From contig JAFGVV010000048.1 of assembly GCA_016937795.1 (NCBI GenBank), forward strand, positions 24,036 to 88,035: a DNA stretch of 64,000 bases, in the 5' to 3' direction. Numbering within the stretch: position 1 is the stretch's first letter; the number at the start of each line of letters is the position of its first letter. Origin of the DNA: Paludibacteraceae bacterium (lineage in GTDB: Bacteria; Bacteroidota; Bacteroidia; Bacteroidales; Paludibacteraceae). The notes beneath the pieces are model-generated. The model worked only from the letters and a program-made list of their open reading frames with translations. It was not told where the DNA came from and searched no databases. The position numbers and the translations under genes were made by a program. Shown in pieces: positions 1 to 9,823 of this stretch.

Positions 1-1534
1 CCCATACCGAGCAGCCATTGCGGTCGAGGCCGGTAAAGAGCAGTGTTTCTGTTTCGTTTTCCCAGTCGTGACCCGTGAAAACAATCAGGTTGCTAATGGT
101 TTCGTTTTTGAGCACAAGGGTCAGACCCGTTTTGGCATTGTACTTCCATTTGCCATCGGAGCCTTTCATACGTCCGTTTTTGAGCAACTCTACTTCCTTC
201 GACTGATTTATTTCAGTAGCGCGTAGCTGTCCCTCGCCCCAGAGTATCTGACCGAACTCCAGCTGACGGTCGGTTTTGGCATCCTGAATGCGGATAATCT
301 CCCAGTGACCGTGAAGTTGATTCGGGAGAAGCGAATTCCAATTCGCTTTCTTTCTATTGTATGTCTGTGATTGGGAATTCCCACCTCCGGAAACAGCACT
401 TTCCTGAATTATTTTCCCCGCATAACGTTGCGGAGAAGCTACAGGCCAGCCATTGTCAGTCCATTTCAGTTCGCGGACGTGTAGCACCATTTGCTGATTG
501 TCGGGCGAGAGTCGTCCCTGATGAGCCATAAAGAAATCGCCCTTTTCGTTGGCAAACACGCCACAATGTGCCACACCTGCCCAGCCGGGATGATTTTTGA
601 ACTGATAAGGATGTGTGATAATGGGATAATTATTGGTGGTGTCACGCAAATCGTTACCGAAAAAGTCGAGAAAAGGTCCTTCGGGCTTATCCGAACGCCC
701 TACACGCACATTGTAAGTAGTCATTAAAGGATCGTAGGACGTAAAAAGGTAGTACTTTTTGAGACCCGGATGATAAATAATCTCCGGCGCTTCGAGATTG
801 TCCTTTTTATAATCGGCACGACGGGCTACCAACACGCCCTGATCGCCGGGCGTAAAGGGTCGGCCTGTTTCGGGATTGAGTTCCATCACATACAAACCTC
901 CGAAATATGAGCCGTAATGCATCCACATTTTGCCGGTGACAGGATCGGTCACTATGCTTGGATCGATGGCATTCATTGGATCGCCACGACGGGTTTTTAC
1001 GACCTCGCCCTTCAAAATCCAGGGTCCGAGCGGCGAACCGGATTCGGCCAAACCGATATAGGAAACCTGCAAACCAAAGGCTGACACGCAATAATAAAGG
1101 CGATATTTATCCCCGTATTTCACAGGAAACGGCGCCCATATATTGGTCGCTCCTTTGTTCTGATTATTATCCCAAACCCACTGCTTAGCCTCTGCCGGAA
1201 TAGAATCGAACGCCCAACCTTCGAACTTCCAGTGTACCAGATCCTTCGACGAGCGCACATGTATATTGCCGGGTTTTATATCCGGACGGGGCACACCGTC
1301 GTTGCGACGCTGAAAGTAAATGGCATCGGTGCTGTACATGTAATAAGTATCGCCCACAAGCATCACGGCAGGGTCGTGCACATTGTAGGTTCCCCAACTG
1401 CGGTAATGTTCCATTCCGGTAATATCGCGGTAATCGTCCTTCCATGGGTTAGCCGAAGGAACGGGAAAGTGCTGTGCTGAAATGCTTAATGTCAGCAACA
1501 ATCCAAGCAAGAGGAAATGTGTGTGTTTATTCAT
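1..1534 (-). CDS. GH43 arabinanase/arabinosidase, exported (3' end beyond window)
   Basis: Probable endo-arabinanase or arabinosidase acting outside the cytoplasm on arabinan. The frame is open from the ATG at 1534 to the window edge (about 511 residues, no stop), so the C-terminus is missing. The start is MNKHTHFLLLGLLLTLSISA, a clear signal peptide. The five-bladed GH43 features are in order: the first aspartate in NVHDPAVM, the second in AIDPSIVTDP, and the general-acid glutamate in LEAPEIIYHP. A further domain begins near residue 385 (GHWEIIRIQDAK), like the C-terminal beta domain of Abn2-type extracellular arabinanases. It is the last seen gene of a same-strand arabinan block. The family is sure; the precise substrate is inferred from the neighbours (GH127, GH51, GH43). 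Confidence 0.88.
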   Translation of the reverse strand, partial: MNKHTHFLLLGLLLTLSISAQHFPVPSANPWKDDYRDITGMEHYRSWGTYNVHDPAVMLVGDTYYMYSTDAIYFQRRNDGVPRPDIKPGNIHVRSSKDLVHWKFEGWAFDSIPAEAKQWVWDNNQNKGATNIWAPFPVKYGDKYRLYYCVSAFGLQVSYIGLAESGSPLGPWILKGEVVKTRRGDPMNAIDPSIVTDPVTGKMWMHYGSYFGGLYVMELNPETGRPFTPGDQGVLVARRADYKKDNLEAPEIIYHPGLKKYYLFTSYDPLMTTYNVRVGRSDKPEGPFLDFFGNDLRDTTNNYPIITHPYQFKNHPGWAGVAHCGVFANEKGDFFMAHQGRLSPDNQQMVLHVRELKWTDNGWPVASPQRYAGKIIQESAVSGGGNSQSQTYNRKKANWNSLLPNQLHGHWEIIRIQDAKTDRQLEFGQILWGEGQLRATEINQSKEVELLKNGRMKGSDGKWKYNAKTGLTLVLKNETISNLIVFTGHDWENETETLLFTGLDRNGCSVW

Positions 1535-1550
1535 GGCGGCAATATGTAAT

Positions 1551-1736
1551 TATTTGAAGATTTGAAATTTGAAGATTTGAAGATTTTGCGTTTTGGGAAC
1601 GATTTTCATTTAATCCACTGACCCATCGTCATTTATTTTGGTTCTTTATTCTTGTTTCAGAGTTTCAGAGTTTCAGAGTTTTGCACACTGGAAGTGATCT
1701 GCACTTAATCTCGCGACCCACCGTCTTTTGTCTTTG
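1551..1736. repeat. Dispersed AT-rich repeat module in GH43-GH127 spacer
   Basis: The 341-base spacer between the first GH43 gene and GH127 holds no gene. It carries iterations of TTTGAAGATTTG, CATTTAATCC and CAGAGTTTCAGAG, followed by CCCACCGTCTTTTGTCTTTG. Related modules occur at 4323-4440, 14461-14535 and 17336-17425. Some of these point toward a start codon (GH43, GH127, metG). This is seen directly by eye; copy boundaries are approximate. Confidence 0.6.
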
Positions 1737-1737
1737 A

Positions 1738-1830
1738 CCGTCTCGTGGGATTTGTAATCCCACGTTGATTATCAACGGATTTAAAATCCGTAAATATAAT
1801 AGCTTCGGATTACAAATCCTCGCGTCCGGT
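1738..1830. repeat. 93-bp REP-like element, copy 1
   Basis: This element consists of three consecutive small palindromes, each with a GGATT-nnn-AATCC core (TGGGATTTGTAATCCCA, ACGGATTTAAAATCCGT, CGGATTACAAATCC). It is nearly identical to 4454-4546, with about four differences in 93 bases. The structure resembles REP/BIME elements mobilised by RAYT transposases; no RAYT gene is in this window. Confidence 0.8.
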
Positions 1831-1875
1831 TTGTTCTTTATCAACTGTCAGCTATCAATTATCAATTATCAATTA

Positions 1876-4293
1876 TCAATTATCTACTGCTTGCAAAGTT
1901 CTGATCTCAAACACCCTTGCTGTGGTTGAATTTCCTTTGGGAGCAATGCGAACAGTGAGTTCTTTTACAGTTTGCAAATGCACAGGCACATCGAATTCTT
2001 TTACCAGTACTTCGTTGATATCGGTGCCACGCGTCAGTATTTCGCCGATCTTTTCATCGTTGACAAACACTTCGGTATCTCGGGGCCATTCGGTATCGGT
2101 ATGTGCAATGCGTATGCGATTGGCAATACGGTTGGCATTCCGGAATTTATAAGAAAACCATCCGCTGGCTTCGCGGTAATGGCGATCGGTTACATAACCA
2201 ATACCCGAACGATGCGACGCAATAAAGTGGTCGGACTCGGGCTGCTGCTCGCCGCAAATCACTTTGTCGATAGTGGCTGCTTCGAGTTTTATCTTTTCTG
2301 CTTCGTACAGGCGGCTCTGTTCGCTGATCGCTTTCACTTCGGAAGGAGTAGCCTGTGGCCAGTACATTATGTAGCGGGCATCGTGCAAACGGAAAAACGG
2401 AATAAGTTCCATACCGCTGCTGTATTTCTCACCATAAAGTGCATTAAGTTTAAAAGTCAGCGACTTGCCTTCTACTTTCGTGAGCAGACCGGGTAAAGCA
2501 TCCTGTTCGCTTACCAGCACAGGCATTTCGTTTATCGGTAACACTTTTCCTTTGGCAATATGTCCGCCACGACTGTCATCAGCCTTTAATCCATCGAGAT
2601 TTTTGTCGCTCACTTTAGCTGCCAGCACCAATGGTCCGTACAGAAAAGAATAGTAGTTTTTTCCGTCGGGCAATTGCTCTACCGATATCGACATAGGCAG
2701 ACTTACTTCCACCTTGTCGCCATTGCGCCATTTACGGTGAAGCGCCACGTATCCATTGACAGAAACAGTATTTTTTTGTAAACGACCATTGATTTTGATT
2801 TGCAGTTTACCCTTTTCAACCCATTCAGGATAACGGATATTGAGGGTAAAAGAATGCCGCTTTTTTGTTTTAATGGTCAGCACGGTGCTTTCATTATCGG
2901 GGAAAGATGTTTGCTGCACAAGCTGAAGCTTCTTTTCCTCCCAGTTCAGCGTAGAGGCAATAAAGAGGTTGACAAAAAGGTCATTATCCTTTCGGGCGTA
3001 AATAAGTTCACCATATTTGGCGTGATTCTCGATACCAGAGCCCACACAACACCACATGCTGGTATGTGGTTGCGAATACACACGGTAATGTCCGGGACGA
3101 ATCTGCGTGAAATACACTAATCCGCCATGTTCGGGATGTTGCGACGAAAGAATATGATTGTAAAGTCCGCGCTCGTAAAAATTCAGATACCTGCTTTGCG
3201 CTGTGCTACCGTAAAACATTTTGCTCAGACGCAGCATATTGTAGGTATTGCAGGTTTCAGGGCCTTCGGTACCGTGCAACATACGCGAAAAATCGCCGAA
3301 TGGGTGAAAATGCTCAAAAGCGCTGTTGCCACCAAAACTCACCGAACGTTCGCTGACTACCTTTTCCCAAAAGAAACGGGCGGCCTCAGTCCAGTCAGGC
3401 AAACCTTCCACTTCGGCTATACGTTTGAAACCGATCACTTTTGGAATCTGCGTATTGGCATGCAGCCCTGTCAGCTTGTCTTCGTTTTTCAATAATGGCT
3501 GTAAGATAAACTGATGTGAGAACTGATGCGCCAAACGAAGGTATTTTTCGTTTCCGGTAATGGCAGCCACATCGGCAAACACTTCGTTCAGTCCGCCATG
3601 TTCGCTGCGCAGCATATCCTGAATCTGTTCGTCAGTAAGGTTTTGCACCAACTTCACAAACCAGTCGGACATGGCAATCAGCATTTCACGGGCGTCGGTA
3701 TTTCCGGTATGCAAATACGCATCGCGCAGTCCGGCATAGGTTTTATGGATATTGTAAAGCGGTACCCACTTTTTATTCAGATCGAAAGAGCCTGCCTGAA
3801 TCTTTCCCTGTGCAATATCGTTCCACATGGCCACACCACCGGGCACACCACCAAGATAGCCGGTAGCAAGTTGCTGTTGACAACGTTTCAGCTCCGCAAG
3901 CACATACAAAAAACGCTTTTCTATTTCTTTATCGCCCGTGGAAGCCCACATCATGGCCAAAGCGGAGAGATAATGTCCGCCAATATGACCATCAAGACCT
4001 GTATTTTCCCAGTTCGTATAGCTCTGAGCTTTGGGCGTCAGACCAGCTTCGCGCAGATAAGGCGCCAATAAACGATCGGCATTCAGCGTCAGCAAATACT
4101 GCCTGTCGAGCTCCTGTGCATGTTCAAAAATGCCCGGCAAAAGGCGCACTTCGCTCAATGGGAAAAAAGTCAGCTTATCTTCGGCACGAAGCAGAGAAGA
4201 AAGGAGAAGGAGAAAGAGAAGAATACCCCTAACCCCTCCCGATAAAAGAATCGGGATAAATTGCGGGAAAAATAAGAAAGATTTTTTGTTCAT
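1876..4293 (-). CDS. GH127 beta-L-arabinofuranosidase, exported
   Basis: Member of the GH127 (former DUF1680) family, expected to remove beta-L-arabinofuranose from arabinose-containing glycans. The protein is about 805 residues, a usual length. The family signatures are present: ETCNTYNML (glutamate and cysteine zinc ligands) and WCCVGSGIENH with the adjacent cysteines, one of which is the nucleophile in characterised enzymes. A beta-sandwich C-terminal part follows from about residue 440. MNKKSFLFF at 4293 is preferred over the upstream ATG at 4308 because it opens an ordinary signal peptide. That signal peptide is odd: a C-rich dispersed repeat (4225-4256) encodes the SGGVRG stretch in its middle. 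It lies between GH43 and GH51 on the same strand, with repeat-filled spacers. Confidence 0.9.
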   Translation of the reverse strand: MNKKSFLFFPQFIPILLSGGVRGILLFLLLLSSLLRAEDKLTFFPLSEVRLLPGIFEHAQELDRQYLLTLNADRLLAPYLREAGLTPKAQSYTNWENTGLDGHIGGHYLSALAMMWASTGDKEIEKRFLYVLAELKRCQQQLATGYLGGVPGGVAMWNDIAQGKIQAGSFDLNKKWVPLYNIHKTYAGLRDAYLHTGNTDAREMLIAMSDWFVKLVQNLTDEQIQDMLRSEHGGLNEVFADVAAITGNEKYLRLAHQFSHQFILQPLLKNEDKLTGLHANTQIPKVIGFKRIAEVEGLPDWTEAARFFWEKVVSERSVSFGGNSAFEHFHPFGDFSRMLHGTEGPETCNTYNMLRLSKMFYGSTAQSRYLNFYERGLYNHILSSQHPEHGGLVYFTQIRPGHYRVYSQPHTSMWCCVGSGIENHAKYGELIYARKDNDLFVNLFIASTLNWEEKKLQLVQQTSFPDNESTVLTIKTKKRHSFTLNIRYPEWVEKGKLQIKINGRLQKNTVSVNGYVALHRKWRNGDKVEVSLPMSISVEQLPDGKNYYSFLYGPLVLAAKVSDKNLDGLKADDSRGGHIAKGKVLPINEMPVLVSEQDALPGLLTKVEGKSLTFKLNALYGEKYSSGMELIPFFRLHDARYIMYWPQATPSEVKAISEQSRLYEAEKIKLEAATIDKVICGEQQPESDHFIASHRSGIGYVTDRHYREASGWFSYKFRNANRIANRIRIAHTDTEWPRDTEVFVNDEKIGEILTRGTDINEVLVKEFDVPVHLQTVKELTVRIAPKGNSTTARVFEIRTLQAVDN
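4225..4256. repeat. C-rich repeat with hairpin inside a signal-peptide coding region
   Basis: ACCCCTAACCCCTCCCGAT followed by ATCGGGA forms a small inverted repeat. It matches the ACCCCTAACCCCTAAAGGGG family found between genes elsewhere (12194, 16622, 40851), but here it lies in frame within the GH127 signal sequence. Confidence 0.6.
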
Positions 4294-4453
4294 AATTTCA
4301 GATTGCATGTTCGAAGTCTAAAGAAATTTGAAGATTTGAGATTTGAAAATTTTGCACTTAGGAAGTGAATCTCATTTAATCCCCCAACCCACAGTCTTTT
4401 GTCTTTGTTCTTTGTTCTTTGCTCTTTGCTCTTGTGTCCTGGCTCGTAGCTCA

Positions 4454-4546
4454 CCGTCTCGTAGGATTTGTAATCCCACGATGATTATCAACGGATTTTA
4501 AATCCGTAAATATAATAGCTTCGGATTACAAATCCTCGCGTCCGGT
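4454..4546. repeat. 93-bp REP-like element, copy 2
   Basis: This is the second copy of the triple-palindrome element at 1738-1830, with the same orientation and the same position relative to an upstream-facing arabinan gene. It is flanked on both sides by TCTTTGTTCTTTG-type tracts (4396-4433 and 4547-4577). It fills the GH127-GH51 spacer. Confidence 0.8.
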
Positions 4547-4581
4547 GTCTTTTGTCTTTGTTCTTTACTCTTTGCTCTCAA

Positions 4582-6135
<1,554 letters not shown>

Positions 6136-6177
6136 GGATTTTGTATTTTGATTGGTTTATATAAATCGATAAATCGT

Positions 6178-6360
6178 CCTGACATTTTATAGACAATATA
6201 ATTTCGCTCCTAACGGAGCTCTGAAAATGCTCTTCAATCAACATTTCTACCATAATGTCGCTTCTCCGAAGCTAAGAAATTGCTCCGTTAGGAGTATAAT
6301 TATGGTAGTTATTTTAAGTCCTTTGAGCAAAAACAGCTCCGTAGGAGCGACATTGTAAAA
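6178..6360. repeat. CGCTCCTACGGAGC-type palindromic repeat cluster
   Basis: Four related modules fall in one spacer: CGCTCCTAACGGAGCT, GTCGCTTCTCCGAAGCT, GCTCCGTTAGGAG and AGCTCCGTAGGAGCGACATT. They can pair with each other and internally. This is a REP-like intergenic repeat type; no coding sequence is seen in 6136-6453. Confidence 0.65.
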
Positions 6361-6381
6361 AGTCAAGATAAGTTCCTGTTA

Positions 6382-6437
6382 TTAACCGCAGAGAACGCTA
6401 AGCATGCTTTTATTTTCTCTGCGTCCTTTGCGGTTAA
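6382..6437. repeat. Inverted repeat TTAACCGCA...TGCGGTTAA
   Basis: The outer arms TTAACCGCA and TGCGGTTAA, plus the inner arms CGCAGAGAA and TTCTCTGCG, give a long imperfect stem just past the stop codon side of the double GH43 gene. It may end that transcript on the minus strand, or be another dispersed repeat. Confidence 0.55.
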
Positions 6438-6453
6438 AAGGAGGTTATATCTT

Positions 6454-8427
6454 TTACTGTACTCCCTTAGTTGTCATTTCTATTTTACGGATAGTACCAT
6501 CGGCATTGTAATACATTTTGTCGATGCACACCGAACGACTGAAACTGCCGCCATCGGTATTGATACCGCCATTGTGGTAAAGAAAATACCACTGACCCTT
6601 AAACTCAACAATTCCCTGATGATTGGTATTGCTGTTTCCGGCAATTTCATTCAGAATACCTTTGTATTCCCACGGTCCCTGAATATTATCGGCCATAGCG
6701 TATGCTATTTTCTCCGGAAATTCGCTGGCATAAGTCAGGTAGTATTTGCCATTGTATTTGTGTACCCAGGGTGCTTCGGTAAAACTGAATCCGGGAAAAT
6801 CAATTTTGCGTATTTCACCCTCAATCTCTATCATATTGTCTTTCAGCTTTGCGTAGTAACACTCGCGGTTTCCCCAGAAAATCCAGGGTGTACCATCGTC
6901 GTCGGTAAAAATGGCGGGATCGATACAAGCCCATGAGTGCGACGAATCGTAGCAATCCTTGTTGGTGAGCAGCGGTTTCCCGAGCGCATCCTTATACGGC
7001 CCCTGCGGACGGTCGGCCACAGCCACACCAATGCCTGTCCAATTGGTACTTATATACCAGTAATACTTTCCGTTTCGCTCAGCCACATGTCCGGCAAAAG
7101 CATCGCCACTTGTAGCCCATGTAAAGTCGGTGATTTTAAGTGGTACAGGATGCTCGGTGAAAGTTTTCATATCGGTTGTGGAAAAGGCCAGCCAGTCTTT
7201 CATTTTATAATTCCGCTGATTGCCCGCAAAATCGTGTCCGATAAACATCCAAAGTGTATCACCTTTCACAATGGCAGCAGGGTCGGCAGTGAATTTATGT
7301 GTAATAATGGGATTTCCCTTTGCTTCGAAACGATGCAGGTCGGCATCGCTTGTGGGTTGCAAAAGCGTTTCGGGCACACCACCCCAACGGGCCTGCAGGC
7401 GACGGGCTTCGTCGCGCGTAATGCTAATTACGCTTCCATGACGGGGAGCAAAGTTTTTAGTAAACGATTCGGGCCCGGCCGAGAACTTCTTCAAGTCGGT
7501 GGAGCGCTGAAATTCAAAGCGTTTGTCGCGATACAAATCATACATCAGGAAATATTCGTCGGAATTGTTGAGTTTAAACACGCTCGAACCTTCCACCGAT
7601 ACTCCTTTGGCCGCATAGGCATCCAGATATTCAAATTCCTCCTTCCACGGCCCCTGAAGCGATTTGCCCACTGCCTTGAGAATACCATTTTTGATTTCTT
7701 TTCCATTGGCATCCTTTGTATTTCCCTTGAAGAAGAAATGATAAAGTCCATCCTTATAAATAATATCGCCATCGATTGCGCCGTATTTTGCACGGAACAT
7801 CAGTTTGGGTTCTTTTTCGAAAGCGCTGAAATCCTTATTGGCATAAGCGCAGTAAAAATCGAGTTTTTCGTCGTTGTGGAAACGTACAGTGAAGTAAACG
7901 AGGTATTTCTTCGCCTTCGGATCGTAAATAGTTTGCGGAGCCCACACCCATTTTACATTTTTGAACTTTTTGGGGTAAAGTTTTTCAAGATCGATAATGC
8001 TGTGTTTCCAGTCGAGCAGATTATCCGATTTCAGCATCACAATGCCCGGATTATTATCCCAACCATTGCGGTGTGTAAACATATCGGTAGCCACCATATA
8101 AAAGCTTTTACCATCCTCGCCACGCAAAATATGCGGATCGCGCACACCACCTGTCTGCGAAATAACTTCCGAACGGAGCACAGGCTGATTCTGATTCAAC
8201 GCAAACCAGTTCACAGCATTTTCGCTCACTGCAAAGCGTATTTGTTCCTGTTCGCGGGCTTTTCCCGTTCCTTCGAAATATGCAAACAAATAACCGTCGA
8301 ACTTTTCGGTATTTTTACTATTCTGTGCCGACACATAACCGATAGCACTTAACAAAAGTGCCGCAATAAGCACAAACTGCTTTATACATTTACAGGAATA
8401 AAAAAAAGAATTAGATTTTGTGTTCAT
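6454..8427 (-). CDS. Exported protein with two GH43 domains
   Basis: Bifunctional or duplicated arabinan/xylan-active glycosidase, 657 residues. The signal peptide runs to about residue 35 (VSAQ). Domain one, about 43-345, has GGVRDPHIL (base), AIDGDIIYKDG and the glutamate in SVEGSSVF. Domain two, about 365-650, has FTADPAAIV, ACIDPAIFTDDDG and FTEAPWVHKYNGKYY. Both domains therefore keep the three acidic residues expected of GH43, and they differ enough to belong to different subfamilies. It heads the minus-strand arabinan block, with 465 bases of non-coding sequence upstream. The family is certain; whether the domains act on different linkages cannot be told from sequence alone. Confidence 0.9.
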   Translation of the reverse strand: MNTKSNSFFYSCKCIKQFVLIAALLLSAIGYVSAQNSKNTEKFDGYLFAYFEGTGKAREQEQIRFAVSENAVNWFALNQNQPVLRSEVISQTGGVRDPHILRGEDGKSFYMVATDMFTHRNGWDNNPGIVMLKSDNLLDWKHSIIDLEKLYPKKFKNVKWVWAPQTIYDPKAKKYLVYFTVRFHNDEKLDFYCAYANKDFSAFEKEPKLMFRAKYGAIDGDIIYKDGLYHFFFKGNTKDANGKEIKNGILKAVGKSLQGPWKEEFEYLDAYAAKGVSVEGSSVFKLNNSDEYFLMYDLYRDKRFEFQRSTDLKKFSAGPESFTKNFAPRHGSVISITRDEARRLQARWGGVPETLLQPTSDADLHRFEAKGNPIITHKFTADPAAIVKGDTLWMFIGHDFAGNQRNYKMKDWLAFSTTDMKTFTEHPVPLKITDFTWATSGDAFAGHVAERNGKYYWYISTNWTGIGVAVADRPQGPYKDALGKPLLTNKDCYDSSHSWACIDPAIFTDDDGTPWIFWGNRECYYAKLKDNMIEIEGEIRKIDFPGFSFTEAPWVHKYNGKYYLTYASEFPEKIAYAMADNIQGPWEYKGILNEIAGNSNTNHQGIVEFKGQWYFLYHNGGINTDGGSFSRSVCIDKMYYNADGTIRKIEMTTKGVQ

Positions 8428-8892
8428 ATCTTTGAATGGAATTATTACTCTGAATGGACTGCTGTAAATCGTTGAAATAATTTATTCAGACACTAAGTAC
8501 AGCAATATTTTTACAAAAATAGCATTTCCACAACAAAACAGAGAGGACATATTTTTCTTAAAGGAGGATAATATAAGTGTATCTGTCAGACAAACATGTC
8601 AAAATGCGAAAAACTGATATAATACAGTACAATTTTCCATAAATATTTTATACATTCGCAGACGTAAATCAACATTCCCACACCCAATGACTTATTCATC
8701 GCAATATAAAGGCAATAAACTCCACAAATCGGGCAAAGGTTTGTACGAGTGCTGGATGAATTAGAACCCCCTGCCCCCTAAAGGGGGTTTCAGAGAGTGC
8801 AACCATTAAGGTTCGGCACACTTCGAACATACTTTTACAACTTTCAACTTTTCCTGAAACATAATTTTATCCCCCTTTAGGGGTTAGGGGTC
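8428..8892. other. Intergenic region between arabinan block and hydroxyproline operon
   Basis: This region lies between divergent genes. It contains a TATTTTTG-like -7 box for the minus strand at 8514-8521 without a good -33 box, a 25-codon open frame (8687-8764), and two C-rich palindromes: 8767-8788, and 8871-8890, which ends two bases before the activase ATG. A half-match to the AraR-type operator (AGTGTAT) is at 8576-8582 but is too weak to call. Confidence 0.5.
8687..8764 (+). pseudogene. 25-codon open frame, possible gene remnant
   Basis: The translation begins MTYSSQYKGNKLHKSGKGL and ends ECWMN. It has a protein-like composition and stops immediately before a C-rich palindromic repeat, so it may be the truncated start of a lost gene or a small peptide gene. 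I do not recognise it. No clear promoter or homologue can be claimed. Confidence 0.2.
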
Positions 8893-9687
8893 ATGGGTAT
8901 TATTTTCGACATAAAACGTTTTGCAGTTCACGACGGACCGGGCATACGAACCACAGTATTTCTGAAAGGCTGTCCGCTGCGTTGTGCGTGGTGTCATAAC
9001 CCCGAAAGCATTAGCGCTGCCATTTGCGAAGTGCCCAAAACGGTGCGTATTGGCGATAAGATATTCAGCGAAAACGAAACAGTAGGGCGTGAAATAACGG
9101 TTAAGGAACTAATGCGCGAACTTGAAAAGGAAAAGATTTTCATGGATGAATCGGGCGGTGGAGTGACATTCTCAGGTGGTGAGCCTTCGATGCAGCCTGA
9201 GTTCCTGAACGAAGCCCTGCAGGCCTGTAAGAATGTCGGTATGCATACTGCAGTGGATACTTCGGGCTATGCTAAATGGGAAATACTGGAAAAAGCAGCA
9301 GGGCTGACTGATTTATTTCTATATGATTTGAAAATAATGGACGATAAAAAACATCAGGAATTTACGGGTGTATCCAATATGGTTATTCTCGAAAATCTGA
9401 GAAAATTATCGGCAATGGGCAAACATATTCAGGTGCGAATTCCCTGTGTACCCAATATCACGCTTACAGATGAAAACATTGCGCAAACAATTGATTTTCT
9501 GAAAACCCTGGCATACAAACCGACAGAAGTCAATCTGCTTCCGTATCACAATACAGCCGCGCACAAATACGAACGGTTTGGCATAAAAAATCAGTTCGAA
9601 GGCACAAAAACTGTATTGAAACAGGAACTTGAAGAGCTAAGAATGCTGTTTGTGAATGCCGGATTTAATGCGCAGATCGGAGGGTGA
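8893..9687 (+). CDS. hypE: Glycyl radical enzyme activase (HypD-activating type), radical SAM
   Basis: Radical SAM enzyme that uses AdoMet and a [4Fe-4S] cluster to place the glycyl radical on its partner, here the adjacent HypD-like enzyme. The protein is 264 residues. The cluster motif is C27-C31-C34 in KGCPLRCAWCHNPES, preceded by HDGPGIRTTVFLKG; the AdoMet glycine-rich motif GGGVTFSGGEP follows near residue 88. Unlike many activases of this class, there is no ferredoxin-like insert with two extra clusters between these motifs; only one more cysteine is seen there. In this respect it resembles the short pyruvate formate-lyase activase. It is followed after 136 bases by its predicted substrate. 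The gene name rests on that pairing. Confidence 0.85.
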   Translation: MGIIFDIKRFAVHDGPGIRTTVFLKGCPLRCAWCHNPESISAAICEVPKTVRIGDKIFSENETVGREITVKELMRELEKEKIFMDESGGGVTFSGGEPSMQPEFLNEALQACKNVGMHTAVDTSGYAKWEILEKAAGLTDLFLYDLKIMDDKKHQEFTGVSNMVILENLRKLSAMGKHIQVRIPCVPNITLTDENIAQTIDFLKTLAYKPTEVNLLPYHNTAAHKYERFGIKNQFEGTKTVLKQELEELRMLFVNAGFNAQIGG

Positions 9688-9696
9688 TTTTTTCAG

Positions 9697-9808
9697 CACT
9701 AAGGCACTAAGTGGTCACTAAGAAAACACTAAGAAAAATATCGTTCAAAGAATTACAACTAAATTACAAAAAAACTAAGTGAAACTAAGTGTTCTTAGTG
9801 CCTTAGTG
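9697..9808. repeat. Inverted repeat with CACTAAG units between activase and HypD
   Basis: CACTAAGGCACTAAG (9697-9711) and CTTAGTGCCTTAGTG (9794-9808) are perfect 15-base inverted copies. Extra ACTAAG units fill the 82-base loop. The stem could form in the transcript between the two genes and set their ratio, or be a dispersed repeat. Confidence 0.7.
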
Positions 9809-9823
9809 GTAAAAATACATATA

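Noticed and set aside
6937..8352. Long 471-codon open frame on the plus strand
   Set aside because: It is antisense to the double GH43 gene, shows no protein-like motifs, and arises from the codon bias of the real gene. The same applies to the plus-strand frames at 4933-5943 (GH51) and 58961-59722 (pnp).
8576..8592. AraR operator upstream of the arabinan block (AGTGTAT-N5-AGACA)
   Set aside because: Only the left half matches; the right arm has mismatches at two of five bases, so chance is likely.
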